Shown: positions 26,383 through 34,742 of the stretch, piece after piece
How the letters are laid out: every line of letters starts with the position of its first letter
Numbering within the stretch: the first letter of the stretch is position 1
Source: Haliea sp.
GTDB taxonomy: Bacteria; Pseudomonadota; Gammaproteobacteria; Pseudomonadales; Halieaceae
Length of the DNA: 64,000 nucleotides
Direction: 5' to 3'
Assembly: GCA_016704305.1 (NCBI GenBank)
Contig: JADJAL010000033.1
Span: forward strand, 11,376 to 75,375
The notes under the pieces: model-generated
Database searches by the model: none
What the model was told of the DNA's origin: nothing
What the model saw: the letters and a program-made list of their open reading frames with translations, nothing else
Made by a program: the position numbers and the translations under genes

Positions 26383-29012
26383 ATGAAACGTGAGGCATTT
26401 GCGTCTGCAATCGCTGGAGCATTGATGCTAGCAACCTGGCCGGTTGTCGCCTCACCCAATCCCGAGCGCGACGCGTACTTTGGCGAGACACACCTGCACA
26501 CCAGCTGGTCAGTGGACGCCTGGGTCATGGGCAACCGCCTTACCGGCCCGGCCGATGCCTACAAGTACGCGCAGGGCGAAACGATCAAGCATCCCATGGG
26601 TTTCGACATCAAGATCGACACCCCGCTCGACTTCATGGGCGTGACCGACCACTCAGAGTATGTCGGCGTCACCCGGCAGGCCAATACGCCAGGGTCCTAC
26701 GTGAGCAAGTTGCCCGAGGCGCAACCGATGATCATGAAAGACCCAAACGATAAGGCAGAACAGAACAGGGTCTTCTCGTATCTGCTTTCGCTAACGTCAA
26801 AGCCGCCGGTCAAGGCGTTCATGGACCCGAAGATCACCGCCACCGTGTGGAAGGAGAACGTCCAGATCGCCGACCAGCAGAACAAGCCCGGCAAATTCAC
26901 CGCGTTCTGCTCCTATGAGTGGACGTCGATGCCGAACAACCGCAACCTGCACCGCAACGTCTTTTCCGCGACTGCGCCAAGGTGCCGGACTATCCCTTCA
27001 GTTCGCTCGACTCCAATCTCCCCACCGAACTGTGGAACTGGATGGACGGGCAGCGCAAGAGCGGCAACGAGGTGCTGGCAATCTCGCATAACGCCAACGT
27101 CAGTGACGGCTGGATGTACCCTACCGACATCGACAACACCACCGGGCGACCAATTGATGCGGCCTGGGCCGAGTCGCGCATGCGCAACGAACGCCTGATC
27201 GAAATCAAGCAGGGCAAGGGCCAATCGGAGGCACATCCCCTGCTGTCGCCCAATGACGAGTTCGCCAACTACGAGATGTACGAGGCACTGCTGGGCCTGC
27301 CGGCGGACGTCGGCCGCATCGACCGTATCACCGGCAGCTATGCGCGCCAGGCATTGAAAGACGGTATTACATTGCAGGACCAACAGGGGTTTAACCCCTA
27401 CAAATTCGGCATGGCCGGGGGCTCGGACTCGCACAATTCCGCCAGCCCGTACCGCCAGGACAATTTCTTTGGCTTGCACGCCGACGCGGACGGGACGGTA
27501 GAACGGCGCTTCGCTGGCGCGCTCATCGGCGGCACCATGGACGTGCGGCTGGAAAATCCCGGCGGACTGACCGGCGTGTGGGCCGAGGAGAATACCCGCT
27601 CCTCGCTGTTTGACGCGATGTACCGCAAGGAAACGTTTGGCGTCAGCGGGCCGCGTATCAAGGTGCGATTTTTCGGCGGCTGGGACTACGACAAGAACCT
27701 CGCTGCCGCGAAAGACTGGGTGAAACAATCGTATGCAGGCGGTGTGCCGATGGGCACCGATCTGCCGCCAATGCCGACGGGCGGCCTCGGAATAGCGCCG
27801 ACATTTGTCGTCTGGGCGGTGAAAGACCCGACCTCTGGCAATCTTGACCGCGTGCAGGTGATCAAGGGCTGGACCAAAAACGGCCAGAGTTTCGAGAAAA
27901 TCTTTGACGTGGCCTGGGCGGGCGACCGCAAGCCCGACAAATGGTCAGGCCGGGTTCCCGCGATCCAGAGCACGGTAAACCTGGAGACGGCCACCTACGA
28001 CAACTCGGTGGGTGCGACGGAACTCAAGACGGTGTGGACCGACCCGGAGTTCGACGCCAGCCTCCACGCCTTTTACTATGCCCGCGTACTGGAGATTCCC
28101 ACGCCGCGGTGGACGCTGATACAAGCCGTCAAGGCCGGGATTCCGCCACCGGATGTCGTTCCGCTAACAGGCCAGGAACGCGCCTGGAGCTCGCCGATCT
28201 GGTTCACGCCATCGACCGAGGCGCAGAAGAGTGCAGCCAGCGGCATGACAGTCGCCGATCTGAAGACGAAAGGCGCCGCCACTTTGGCGAACCCGGAGCT
28301 AAAAGATTTGATCGTCGGCAAAGCATTCTGGCTGCGGAACAACGTCACTGGCGAGCAGTTCAGCCAGAATTTCACGGAAGATGGCCAGATGATCGTATTC
28401 CGCGTCGGCGCGAATGCCGACATGCCCAGCGGCTTCGGCAATGTCGCGCGCGATGGCTCACAGGGAAGGACGAGTGCCTACAGGATCGAGGGCGACAAGC
28501 TCATCACTCTGGTCTCGCAGGAGCCCTATGCCTGGACGTTCCATAAACTGGGCGACACCTACTACGCCGCGCGCAGCAACGAGTTCGGCTACGCCAACTA
28601 CGAGATCATTGCCGCTCCGCAAATCGCCGTGAATCCGCTGACGGCAATCACCAACCAGTTCTCGACCGAATTGGGACTGAACCAGCAGCAGAAGGGGCAG
28701 ATTCTCCCCATCCTGAATGACGAGATCGCGCAATTGCAGGCCCTCCAGGGGAATACGTCACTGAGCGGCGCGAAGAAGCTCGAGCAGTTGCGCGGTATAG
28801 GCGTGTCCTTTGACGAGAAGGTCAAGCCGCTGCTGAATCCCCAGCAGCAGGTGAAATTCCAGGCACTGCGCGATGCACTGCGCGCACGCGTGCTCGGGAA
28901 GATAGCGGAGGGGGCAGGTGCCAAGCTGGAAGCTGCCGCCGATGCACACCTGGAGGCCATGCAGCAGGATCTGCAGTCCGCCAAGGCCAAGCTCGAAAAA
29001 GCCTGGCTCTGA
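26383..29012 (+). CDS. DUF3604 (PHP-type) exported hydrolase with helical C-terminal tail, frameshifted
   Basis: About 876 aa after restoring one T in the run near 26962; the joined text reads NRNLHRNVFFRDCAKVPDYPFSS. Signal peptide 1-23, then the PHP-like metal motifs ETHLHTSWS (His37, His39), DFMGVTDHSEYVG and GGSDSHNSA, the hallmarks of DUF3604 proteins, which are predicted metal-dependent phospho- or other hydrolases. From about residue 750 a Gln/Leu-rich helical tail (LGLNQQQKGQILPIL, LLNPQQQVKFQALRD) resembles the LTxxQ repeats of Spy/CpxP chaperones. Second gene of the sulfatase operon; GGAG precedes the ATG. Confidence 0.85.
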
Positions 29013-29060
29013 CTTCTCGGGCGAGGAGGCCATCCCGGCAACGGCGAACCCGGTATTCAA

Positions 29061-29822
29061 ATGAAACAACTCTTACGTGAACCACTGGTTCATTTCCTTT
29101 TCATAGGCATGGCGCTGTTCGCTACTTACTACTACCTGCAGCCATCCAGCAAAGCGGCGCCATCGGCGCAGGAAATCCAACTGTCGGTGGGTGACCTATT
29201 CCTCGCCGAGGACGTCGCCGCTGCGCAGGAACCCACGACTGGGGATTTGAAGGCGTGGTATGCGACGCAGACGGACACATTTGCGATGCCCAAACGCGTC
29301 AGCTTCCGGCACCTCTACTTTTCTCCGGATCGGCGTGGTGACAATGCCCGGGGCGATGCCGCGAAATTGCTCGCTCAACTGACGGATCAACCACAGGCGG
29401 TGAAGCTTCCCGAAGCGTCCGCGGACCCGTTCATGTTCCAGGATTACTACCGCGACCGCGCGCCGGATTTTCTCGGCAAGGAATTCGGCCCGCAATTCGC
29501 ACTCTCCGTGGCGGATCTCACTGAGGGTTCATGGCAGGGGCCGATTGAGTCGGGTTTCGGCTGGCATCTGGTGTTCGTGGACACCACCACCCCCGGCCGT
29601 ATACCCGATTTTGAGGAAGTCGAGGCGGACGTGAAAGCAGCCTGGCTTGCCGAGCAGAAGGTGCTCGCCTGGGACAAGGCATATAGGGCGATGCGGGCCA
29701 AATACAAGGTGTTGCTGCCAATGCCGCCGGCGGACACCGGCATGGACACGGCAGCGGCAGCAAACGACAACTACAACGAGAACGCCACTGAGTCTGGTTC
29801 ATCGAGCGAAGCAGCGCAATGA
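29061..29822 (+). CDS. Membrane-anchored parvulin-type peptidyl-prolyl isomerase
   Basis: 253 aa. One N-terminal membrane helix (LVHFLFIGMALFATYYYL) anchors a periplasmic PpiC-like domain (RVSFRHLYFSPDRRGDN, FGPQFALSVADLTEGSWQGPIESGFGWHLVFV). Family members help fold exported proteins. Its position inside the operon suggests service to the secreted sulfatase or DUF3604 enzyme. An acidic, Asn/Ser-rich tail ends the protein. The stop overlaps the next ATG. Confidence 0.87.
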   Translation: MKQLLREPLVHFLFIGMALFATYYYLQPSSKAAPSAQEIQLSVGDLFLAEDVAAAQEPTTGDLKAWYATQTDTFAMPKRVSFRHLYFSPDRRGDNARGDAAKLLAQLTDQPQAVKLPEASADPFMFQDYYRDRAPDFLGKEFGPQFALSVADLTEGSWQGPIESGFGWHLVFVDTTTPGRIPDFEEVEADVKAAWLAEQKVLAWDKAYRAMRAKYKVLLPMPPADTGMDTAAAANDNYNENATESGSSSEAAQ

Positions 29823-30844
29823 GGCGTTTGCCCACGTTGGGGGCGCCGATTGCCACCATCGCGCTGCTGCTCCTGTTCAGCGTCTGCACAGCGCAAGCAC
29901 ACGAGTCCCGCCCTGCGTATCTCGAACTCAGGGAAACTGCACCCGGTCAATTCAGCGTGCTGTGGCGCACCCCGTTGCTGGCGGGGAGGCGTTTGCCGGT
30001 CGTGCTACAGCTGCCCGACACCGCAAGGAACCTGAAGGAGCCCATCGAACAGCAACTGGCGGATTCCATCCTCGAACGGCGCTCGATTGTCGCAGGACCG
30101 GATGGATTGGCCGGCGAGCGCATCAAGTTTCCCGGACTGCAACTGACGATTACCGATGTGCTGGTTCGCGTCGAGATGCTGGACGGGCGTCAATGGACAG
30201 CCATTGCCCGCCCGGCGCAACCCTTCATCGAAATTGCCGCTAGCCAGTCGACGCTGCAAGTGGCCGGCGAGTACCTGCGGCTCGGCATCGAACATATCTT
30301 GTACGGCATCGACCACCTGCTTTTCATCTTCGCGCTGCTGCTCCTGGTAAAGGGCACAGGCCGGCTCGTAGCGACCGTCACCGCGTTCACGGTTGCGCAC
30401 AGCCTCACGCTGGCAGCGGCCACGCTCGGCTTCGTGCATGTTCCGCAGGCACCGATTGAGGCCATCGTTGCCCTGAGTATCGTGTTCCTGGCCTGTGAAA
30501 TCGTGCATTCACGCCAGGGCAAGCCGGGCTTGACAGAGCGCTGGCCGTGGGTGGTTGCCTTCATGTTCGGGCTGCTGCACGGCTTCGGCTTTGCCAGCGC
30601 CCTGAACGAGGTGGGACTGCCGCAGAATGCCATTCCGGTGGCGCTGTTGTTCTTTAACCTCGGCGTCGAGGTGGGCCAGCTCCTGTTCATTGCCGTCGTG
30701 CTGGTGGTTATCGCCATGCTGCGCAGGTTCGCGCGAGGTTCCGCCCTGTCGCCACCACTCTGGGCCTGGCGCGTGCCGCCCTACGCCATCGGCAGTCTGG
30801 CCACGTTCTGGCTCATCCAGCGCATAGCCGCGTTTGGACAATAG
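29819..30844 (+). CDS. HupE/UreJ-like membrane protein
   Basis: 341 aa. Signal peptide followed by a periplasmic domain (about residues 28-150, ESRPAYLELRETAPGQFSVLW), then six or seven membrane helices with the His/Asp motifs LGIEHILYGIDHLLFIFAL, AFTVAHSLTLA and FGLLHGFGFASAL that define the HupE/UreJ_2 family. Relatives are nickel or cobalt permeases, and the conserved His residues probably bind metal. Here it could supply metal to the periplasmic PHP-type enzyme; that is inference. Last gene of the operon, translationally coupled to the parvulin gene. Confidence 0.85.
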   Translation: MRRLPTLGAPIATIALLLLFSVCTAQAHESRPAYLELRETAPGQFSVLWRTPLLAGRRLPVVLQLPDTARNLKEPIEQQLADSILERRSIVAGPDGLAGERIKFPGLQLTITDVLVRVEMLDGRQWTAIARPAQPFIEIAASQSTLQVAGEYLRLGIEHILYGIDHLLFIFALLLLVKGTGRLVATVTAFTVAHSLTLAAATLGFVHVPQAPIEAIVALSIVFLACEIVHSRQGKPGLTERWPWVVAFMFGLLHGFGFASALNEVGLPQNAIPVALLFFNLGVEVGQLLFIAVVLVVIAMLRRFARGSALSPPLWAWRVPPYAIGSLATFWLIQRIAAFGQ

Positions 30845-30875
30845 AAACCAAACACACTGCATGTTTTGCGGATAA

Positions 30876-30898
30876 GGCCAGGACTGGACGACCTGGCC
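30876..30898. terminator. Hairpin between convergent genes
   Basis: GGCCAGG (30876-30882) pairs with CCTGGCC (30892-30898) around a 9-base loop, in the 79-bp gap between the convergent HupE and arylsulfatase genes. No T-run follows on either strand, so the assignment as a terminator rests on position and stem strength. Confidence 0.4.
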
Positions 30899-30923
30899 AT
30901 CGCGCAAACACCCGTTGGGGAAA

Positions 30924-32600
30924 TCAGTTGCCCGTGGGGAGTGACAGGTTAAACCCGTCCTTGCCGAGTTGTTCCCGCAGCCACTGGAACTGTTGGTACC
31001 GGGAGATTTCGATCGGCCCCGAGTACGACATGCTCTGCAGCTTGCGTGGCGGGTACTGCACGTAGGTTTTCATCAGCTTTTTAACAGAGTCGCCGATCGG
31101 AACCATGGTCCAGGTACGCTCCGTGAAATTGCCCATGAAGATATCGTAACGCTCCTGCGGGTCGGCCCACAGGTCGAAGATTTGCGGCACGGTGGCGACG
31201 TATTTCTCCGCGCCTTTCCAGCCCAGGTTGGTATCGACAGCGAGACCGCCGGTTTCCTGCCCGTTGTCGCCGCGCAGGTTGAACACCGCCTTGTAGTTGC
31301 CAACGCGGACAGCGCCGGGCGACAACTCGTTCTCGGTGAAGTAGAACCATTCCGTGCGCGGCGACTTGCCCGCACCCGTGAGCACCGGTGTCATGTCGTA
31401 GCTGTCGAAGATAATGGGCTGGCCATCGCGATCCTGGATTGGCAGCTTGACGCCGCCGGTCGCCGCGAAAGTCGCCATCAGGTCGAGGCCGCCGATGATC
31501 TCGTGGTTTTTGACGCCGGGCTTGATCTTGCCGGGCCACACTGCAATCGCGGGCACGCGATTACCACCCTCGCGCACGGTGCCCTTGGTGCCACGGAACG
31601 GGGTGTAACCCGCATCCGGATAGACATCCTGCCAGGCACCGTTGTCGGTGGTGTAGAACACCAGCGTGTTCTTGTCGAGCCCGAGCGCCTTGAGCTTGTC
31701 CATGATGCGGCCGATCCGGGTGTCCAGCTCCACGACCGAATCCGCGTACTTGCTCTTCGACATGGATTTGTGTTCAAACTCGGGGGCCGGCATGTTGGGC
31801 TGGTGCACCTTCATGAAGTTCACGTTGATGAAGAAGGGCTTCGAGGGGTCCTTCGCCGCCGTATCGAGGAACTCGATCGCCGCTTTCTCGACATAGCTGT
31901 CGAAGTACGGGATGCCGACCACGCCGTCGGGATAGGTGACGCCGTGCAGCGTCACGCTCTTGCCCGGCGCGTCGACGTACTGGCCGTTGATCTTGAAATC
32001 TTCCACCGCTTTCTCGCCCGCGTTACCCGACAATGCGCCCTTGGTCACTTGCTGGAACATCTCCCGCAGCTTGGGATCCATATCCGGGAACCAGGTCGGA
32101 TCGCCGTAGGTGTAGGCGTTCAGGTGATAGAGGCCGGCGTACTTCATCACGTCGTAACCGTGCGCATTGGGCAGCGCGTAATCCGCCTCGCCCAGGTGCC
32201 ACTTGCCGGTAAAGTAGGTCTGGTAGCCGCCCTGCTTGAGCACCGAAGCCAGCGTCCATTCCGCTTCCGGCAGGCCGCCGCCCTCGCCCTGGAACGCCAC
32301 CGTGGTCATGCCGCTGCGATTGGGGATGCGACCTGTCTGCATGGCGGCGCGGCCCGGCGTGCAACTGGGCTGCGCGTAGAAGGAGAAGAAGGTCATGCCG
32401 TCCGCAGCCAGCTTGTCGATGCTAGGCGTGGGCATGCCGCGCCCCTCGCCCCCACCGTAGGGGCCGAGATCGCCGAAGCCGGTGTCGTCGGACACAATAA
32501 AAAGTATGTTGGGTTTGGCCGATTGGGCGTATGCCGATGGCGTGAGGAAACTGGTCGCTGCCAATGCCAGCGCTGCCAACATCAAGTACAGTTTTTTCAT
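30924..32600 (-). CDS. Secreted arylsulfatase, short form
   Basis: 558 aa. Signal peptide about 1-25 (LMLAALALAATSFLTPSAYA), Asp38-Asp39 in LFIVSDDTGFGDLG, formylglycine site Cys80 in SCTPGRAAMQTGR, TGKWHLGEADYALP with the catalytic Lys/His, and FYTTDNGAWQDVYPDAG for the metal site. It is a type I sulfatase without the extra C-terminal beta domain of the upstream enzyme, and the C-x-P-x-R variants differ (TPG versus SPT), so the two are not recent duplicates. It is convergent with the sulfatase-DUF3604 operon and needs a formylglycine-generating enzyme, not found in this window. Confidence 0.92.
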   Translation of the reverse strand: MKKLYLMLAALALAATSFLTPSAYAQSAKPNILFIVSDDTGFGDLGPYGGGEGRGMPTPSIDKLAADGMTFFSFYAQPSCTPGRAAMQTGRIPNRSGMTTVAFQGEGGGLPEAEWTLASVLKQGGYQTYFTGKWHLGEADYALPNAHGYDVMKYAGLYHLNAYTYGDPTWFPDMDPKLREMFQQVTKGALSGNAGEKAVEDFKINGQYVDAPGKSVTLHGVTYPDGVVGIPYFDSYVEKAAIEFLDTAAKDPSKPFFINVNFMKVHQPNMPAPEFEHKSMSKSKYADSVVELDTRIGRIMDKLKALGLDKNTLVFYTTDNGAWQDVYPDAGYTPFRGTKGTVREGGNRVPAIAVWPGKIKPGVKNHEIIGGLDLMATFAATGGVKLPIQDRDGQPIIFDSYDMTPVLTGAGKSPRTEWFYFTENELSPGAVRVGNYKAVFNLRGDNGQETGGLAVDTNLGWKGAEKYVATVPQIFDLWADPQERYDIFMGNFTERTWTMVPIGDSVKKLMKTYVQYPPRKLQSMSYSGPIEISRYQQFQWLREQLGKDGFNLSLPTGN

Positions 32601-32876
32601 GGTGAACCTCCTGGGTCAGGCGACGCGAAAATCACGCGGCCATGGTTTATCGGCAATCTACTTTCTTCCACCCGATTCAAGCGCGCTTGTTGGGTACACC
32701 AACGCAATGGCCGGGTTGTGCTTACGCGAGTATCGCCGCGCAATCGCATACTCGTGATCCCCCGGCGAGTATAGACCAGAAATACGCGGGCAAGTCGCCG
32801 GCGACGGCGCCATCGCGCCCTTGTACGCATCCACCCCCCGGTAGTACTCTGTGCAACGTTTTTCCTGGAGCTAACC

Positions 32877-33311
32877 ATGAGCCAAAAACCGCAGGTCCCC
32901 GCCATTGACGGCTGGCACACCATGACAGCGCAACCGCACCTGATCGGCACGCAGTGTGAACGTTGCGGCACGTATTTTTTCCCCAAGCAGAACGAGTACT
33001 GCCGCAATCCAGCCTGTGACAGCACGGACTTTCGCGAAGTGGAGTTGAGCCGCACAGGCAAGGTCTGGAGTTACACCAACGCCTGTTACAAACCACCGGC
33101 ACCGTTTGTCGCAGCCGAACCCTTCGTACCCTACGCCATCGCCGCAGTACAACTTGAAAAAGAGCAAATGGTCGTACTCGGCCAGGTGGTCACGGGCGTC
33201 GGCGTGGAAGAGCTGAAAGTCGGCATGTCCATGGAGCTTGTGCTGGAAACCCTGCACGAGACGGACGACGACATCAAGGTCACCTGGAAGTGGCAACCCC
33301 TGGCGCAATAG
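32877..33311 (+). CDS. DUF35 OB-fold / zinc-ribbon acyl-CoA-associated protein
   Basis: 144 aa. An N-terminal helix is followed by a rubredoxin-like zinc ribbon (CERCGTYFFPKQNEYC and PACDS) and an OB-fold (GKVWSYTNACYKPPAPF, YAIAAVQLEKEQMVVLGQVV, GMSMELVLE). DUF35 proteins partner thiolase-like proteins; ChsH2/Ltp2 in steroid side-chain cleavage and archaeal HMG-CoA synthase/thiolase complexes are the known cases. The thiolase-like gene follows after 28 bp, so the pair very likely forms a complex. Confidence 0.88.
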   Translation: MSQKPQVPAIDGWHTMTAQPHLIGTQCERCGTYFFPKQNEYCRNPACDSTDFREVELSRTGKVWSYTNACYKPPAPFVAAEPFVPYAIAAVQLEKEQMVVLGQVVTGVGVEELKVGMSMELVLETLHETDDDIKVTWKWQPLAQ

Positions 33312-33339
33312 CCGCAGACTGAATCTGGAGCAGAACACT

Positions 33340-34527
33340 ATGTCCAACGAAATCGCCATCCTCGGCGTCGGCATGCACCCCTGGGGCAAATGGGGCCACA
33401 ACTTTGTACAGTACGGCGTGGCCGCGGCCCGTGAAGCGCTGGCGGATGCCGGTGTACCGTGGCAGGACATCACCTATGTGTCCGGCGGCGCCACCATCCG
33501 CTGCGGCTACCCGGGCTATGTCGCCGGCGCCACGTTCGCACAGGCGCTGGGCTGGCAGGGCGCGGAAGTAAATACCTCGTACGCGGCGTGTGCATCGGGT
33601 TCGCAGGCACTGGCCGCCGCACGCAACAAAATACTCGCCGGCGAGTGCGAGGTCGCGCTGGTCGTCGGCGCCGACACCACGCCCAAGGGCTTTCTGGCTC
33701 CGGCCGGCGGCTATCGCCCCGATGACCCGGACTGGGTGCGCTTCTACCTCGGCATCACCAATCCCACGTATTTTGCGCTGTACGCGCGCCGCCGCATGGA
33801 TCTCGACGGCGATACGCTGGCCGATTTTGCCGCCGTCAAAGTGAAGAACTCGCGGGTGGGCAGCAAGAATCCGCTCGCCCGTTATCGCAAAATTTATACA
33901 CCTGAAGACGTCGCGGCATCGGCAATGGTGGCCGACCCGTTGCGCCTGATGGATATCTGCGCCACCAGCGACGGCGGCGCGGCCATCATTGTCTCCAGCC
34001 TGGAATACGCGCGCAAAATCGGCAAGGCCAACGCGCCGCGCGTGGCGGCGATCTCGCTGGTGACACCGACTTTCGCCAGCTCCGTGGTGGAAATGCCGGA
34101 CATCGCCACGGATTCAGCAGCGGCCGCCGGCGTCGAGGCGCACGCCTACCGCGCCAGCATTCCACTCAAGGCGTATGAACAGGCGGGCATCGGTCCCGAG
34201 GATATCAGCCTGGCGGAGGTGTACGACCTCTCCACCGCGCTGGAACTGGACTGGATTGAAGATTTGCAATTGGCGCCGCGCGGCGAAGCGGCAGCGCTTC
34301 TGCGCGCCGGCGACACGGCGCTCGGCGGCAGGATTCCGGTCAACGTGTCCGGCGGCCTCGCCTGCTTTGGTGAGGCGGTGCCGGCGCAGGCGCTGTCCCA
34401 GGTCTGCGAACTCACCTGGCAGCTGCGCGGCCAGGCCGGTGACCGCCAGGTGGAAGGTGCCAAAGTCGGGATCACCGCCAACCAGGGTTTGTTTGGCCAT
34501 GGCAGCTCGGTGATCGTCAAGAAATGA
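33340..34527 (+). CDS. Thiolase-like lipid-transfer/acyl-CoA protein
   Basis: 395 aa thiolase fold. Cys84 in TSYAACASGSQAL occupies the nucleophile position, but the usual GHP motif His is replaced by Glu (GGLACFGEAVPAQ) and the second catalytic Cys is missing (ANQGLFGHGS). That pattern fits the SCP2/Ltp group rather than a classical acetyltransferase, and with DUF35 suggests a retro-aldol or thiolytic step on a bulky acyl-CoA. SD sequence TGGAGC precedes the ATG. Confidence 0.85.
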   Translation: MSNEIAILGVGMHPWGKWGHNFVQYGVAAAREALADAGVPWQDITYVSGGATIRCGYPGYVAGATFAQALGWQGAEVNTSYAACASGSQALAAARNKILAGECEVALVVGADTTPKGFLAPAGGYRPDDPDWVRFYLGITNPTYFALYARRRMDLDGDTLADFAAVKVKNSRVGSKNPLARYRKIYTPEDVAASAMVADPLRLMDICATSDGGAAIIVSSLEYARKIGKANAPRVAAISLVTPTFASSVVEMPDIATDSAAAAGVEAHAYRASIPLKAYEQAGIGPEDISLAEVYDLSTALELDWIEDLQLAPRGEAAALLRAGDTALGGRIPVNVSGGLACFGEAVPAQALSQVCELTWQLRGQAGDRQVEGAKVGITANQGLFGHGSSVIVKK

Positions 34528-34691
34528 GTCTGCCAACCTTGATCCTCATACAGCGGTGACCAGTCCACGACAATCACAGGCTCGACCCGTCCGTTCCACG
34601 GGGTTGTGGTGAGGGCTTTGTAAATTCGCCGGCATTCACGGAACACATCGGGTTGGCCGCCAATCGATCCATGCGTTTGATAATGTGTTTA

Positions 34692-34717
34692 AAAGCGCCG
34701 TGTTAGCACGGCGCTTT
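34692..34717. terminator. Probable bidirectional rho-independent terminator
   Basis: AAAGCGCCGTG (34692-34702) and CACGGCGCTTT (34707-34717) form an 11-bp stem with a TTAG loop. It lies between the convergent thiolase-like and katG genes. The minus-strand transcript continues with a TTTTAAAC tail; the plus-strand one has TTTCT at the stem foot. Confidence 0.8.
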
Positions 34718-34742
34718 CTGATAGCTTACCAATAACAATGAA

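Noticed and set aside
25083..26534. Long open frame of 483 codons on the minus strand opposite the arylsulfatase
   Set aside because: Arg/His/Leu-rich composition typical of antisense frames in high-GC genes, no domain, no ribosome site; the plus-strand sulfatase is certain.
30969..32774. 601-codon plus-strand frame opposite the short arylsulfatase
   Set aside because: Shadow frame of a certain gene with biased Arg/Val/His composition; no recognisable motif.
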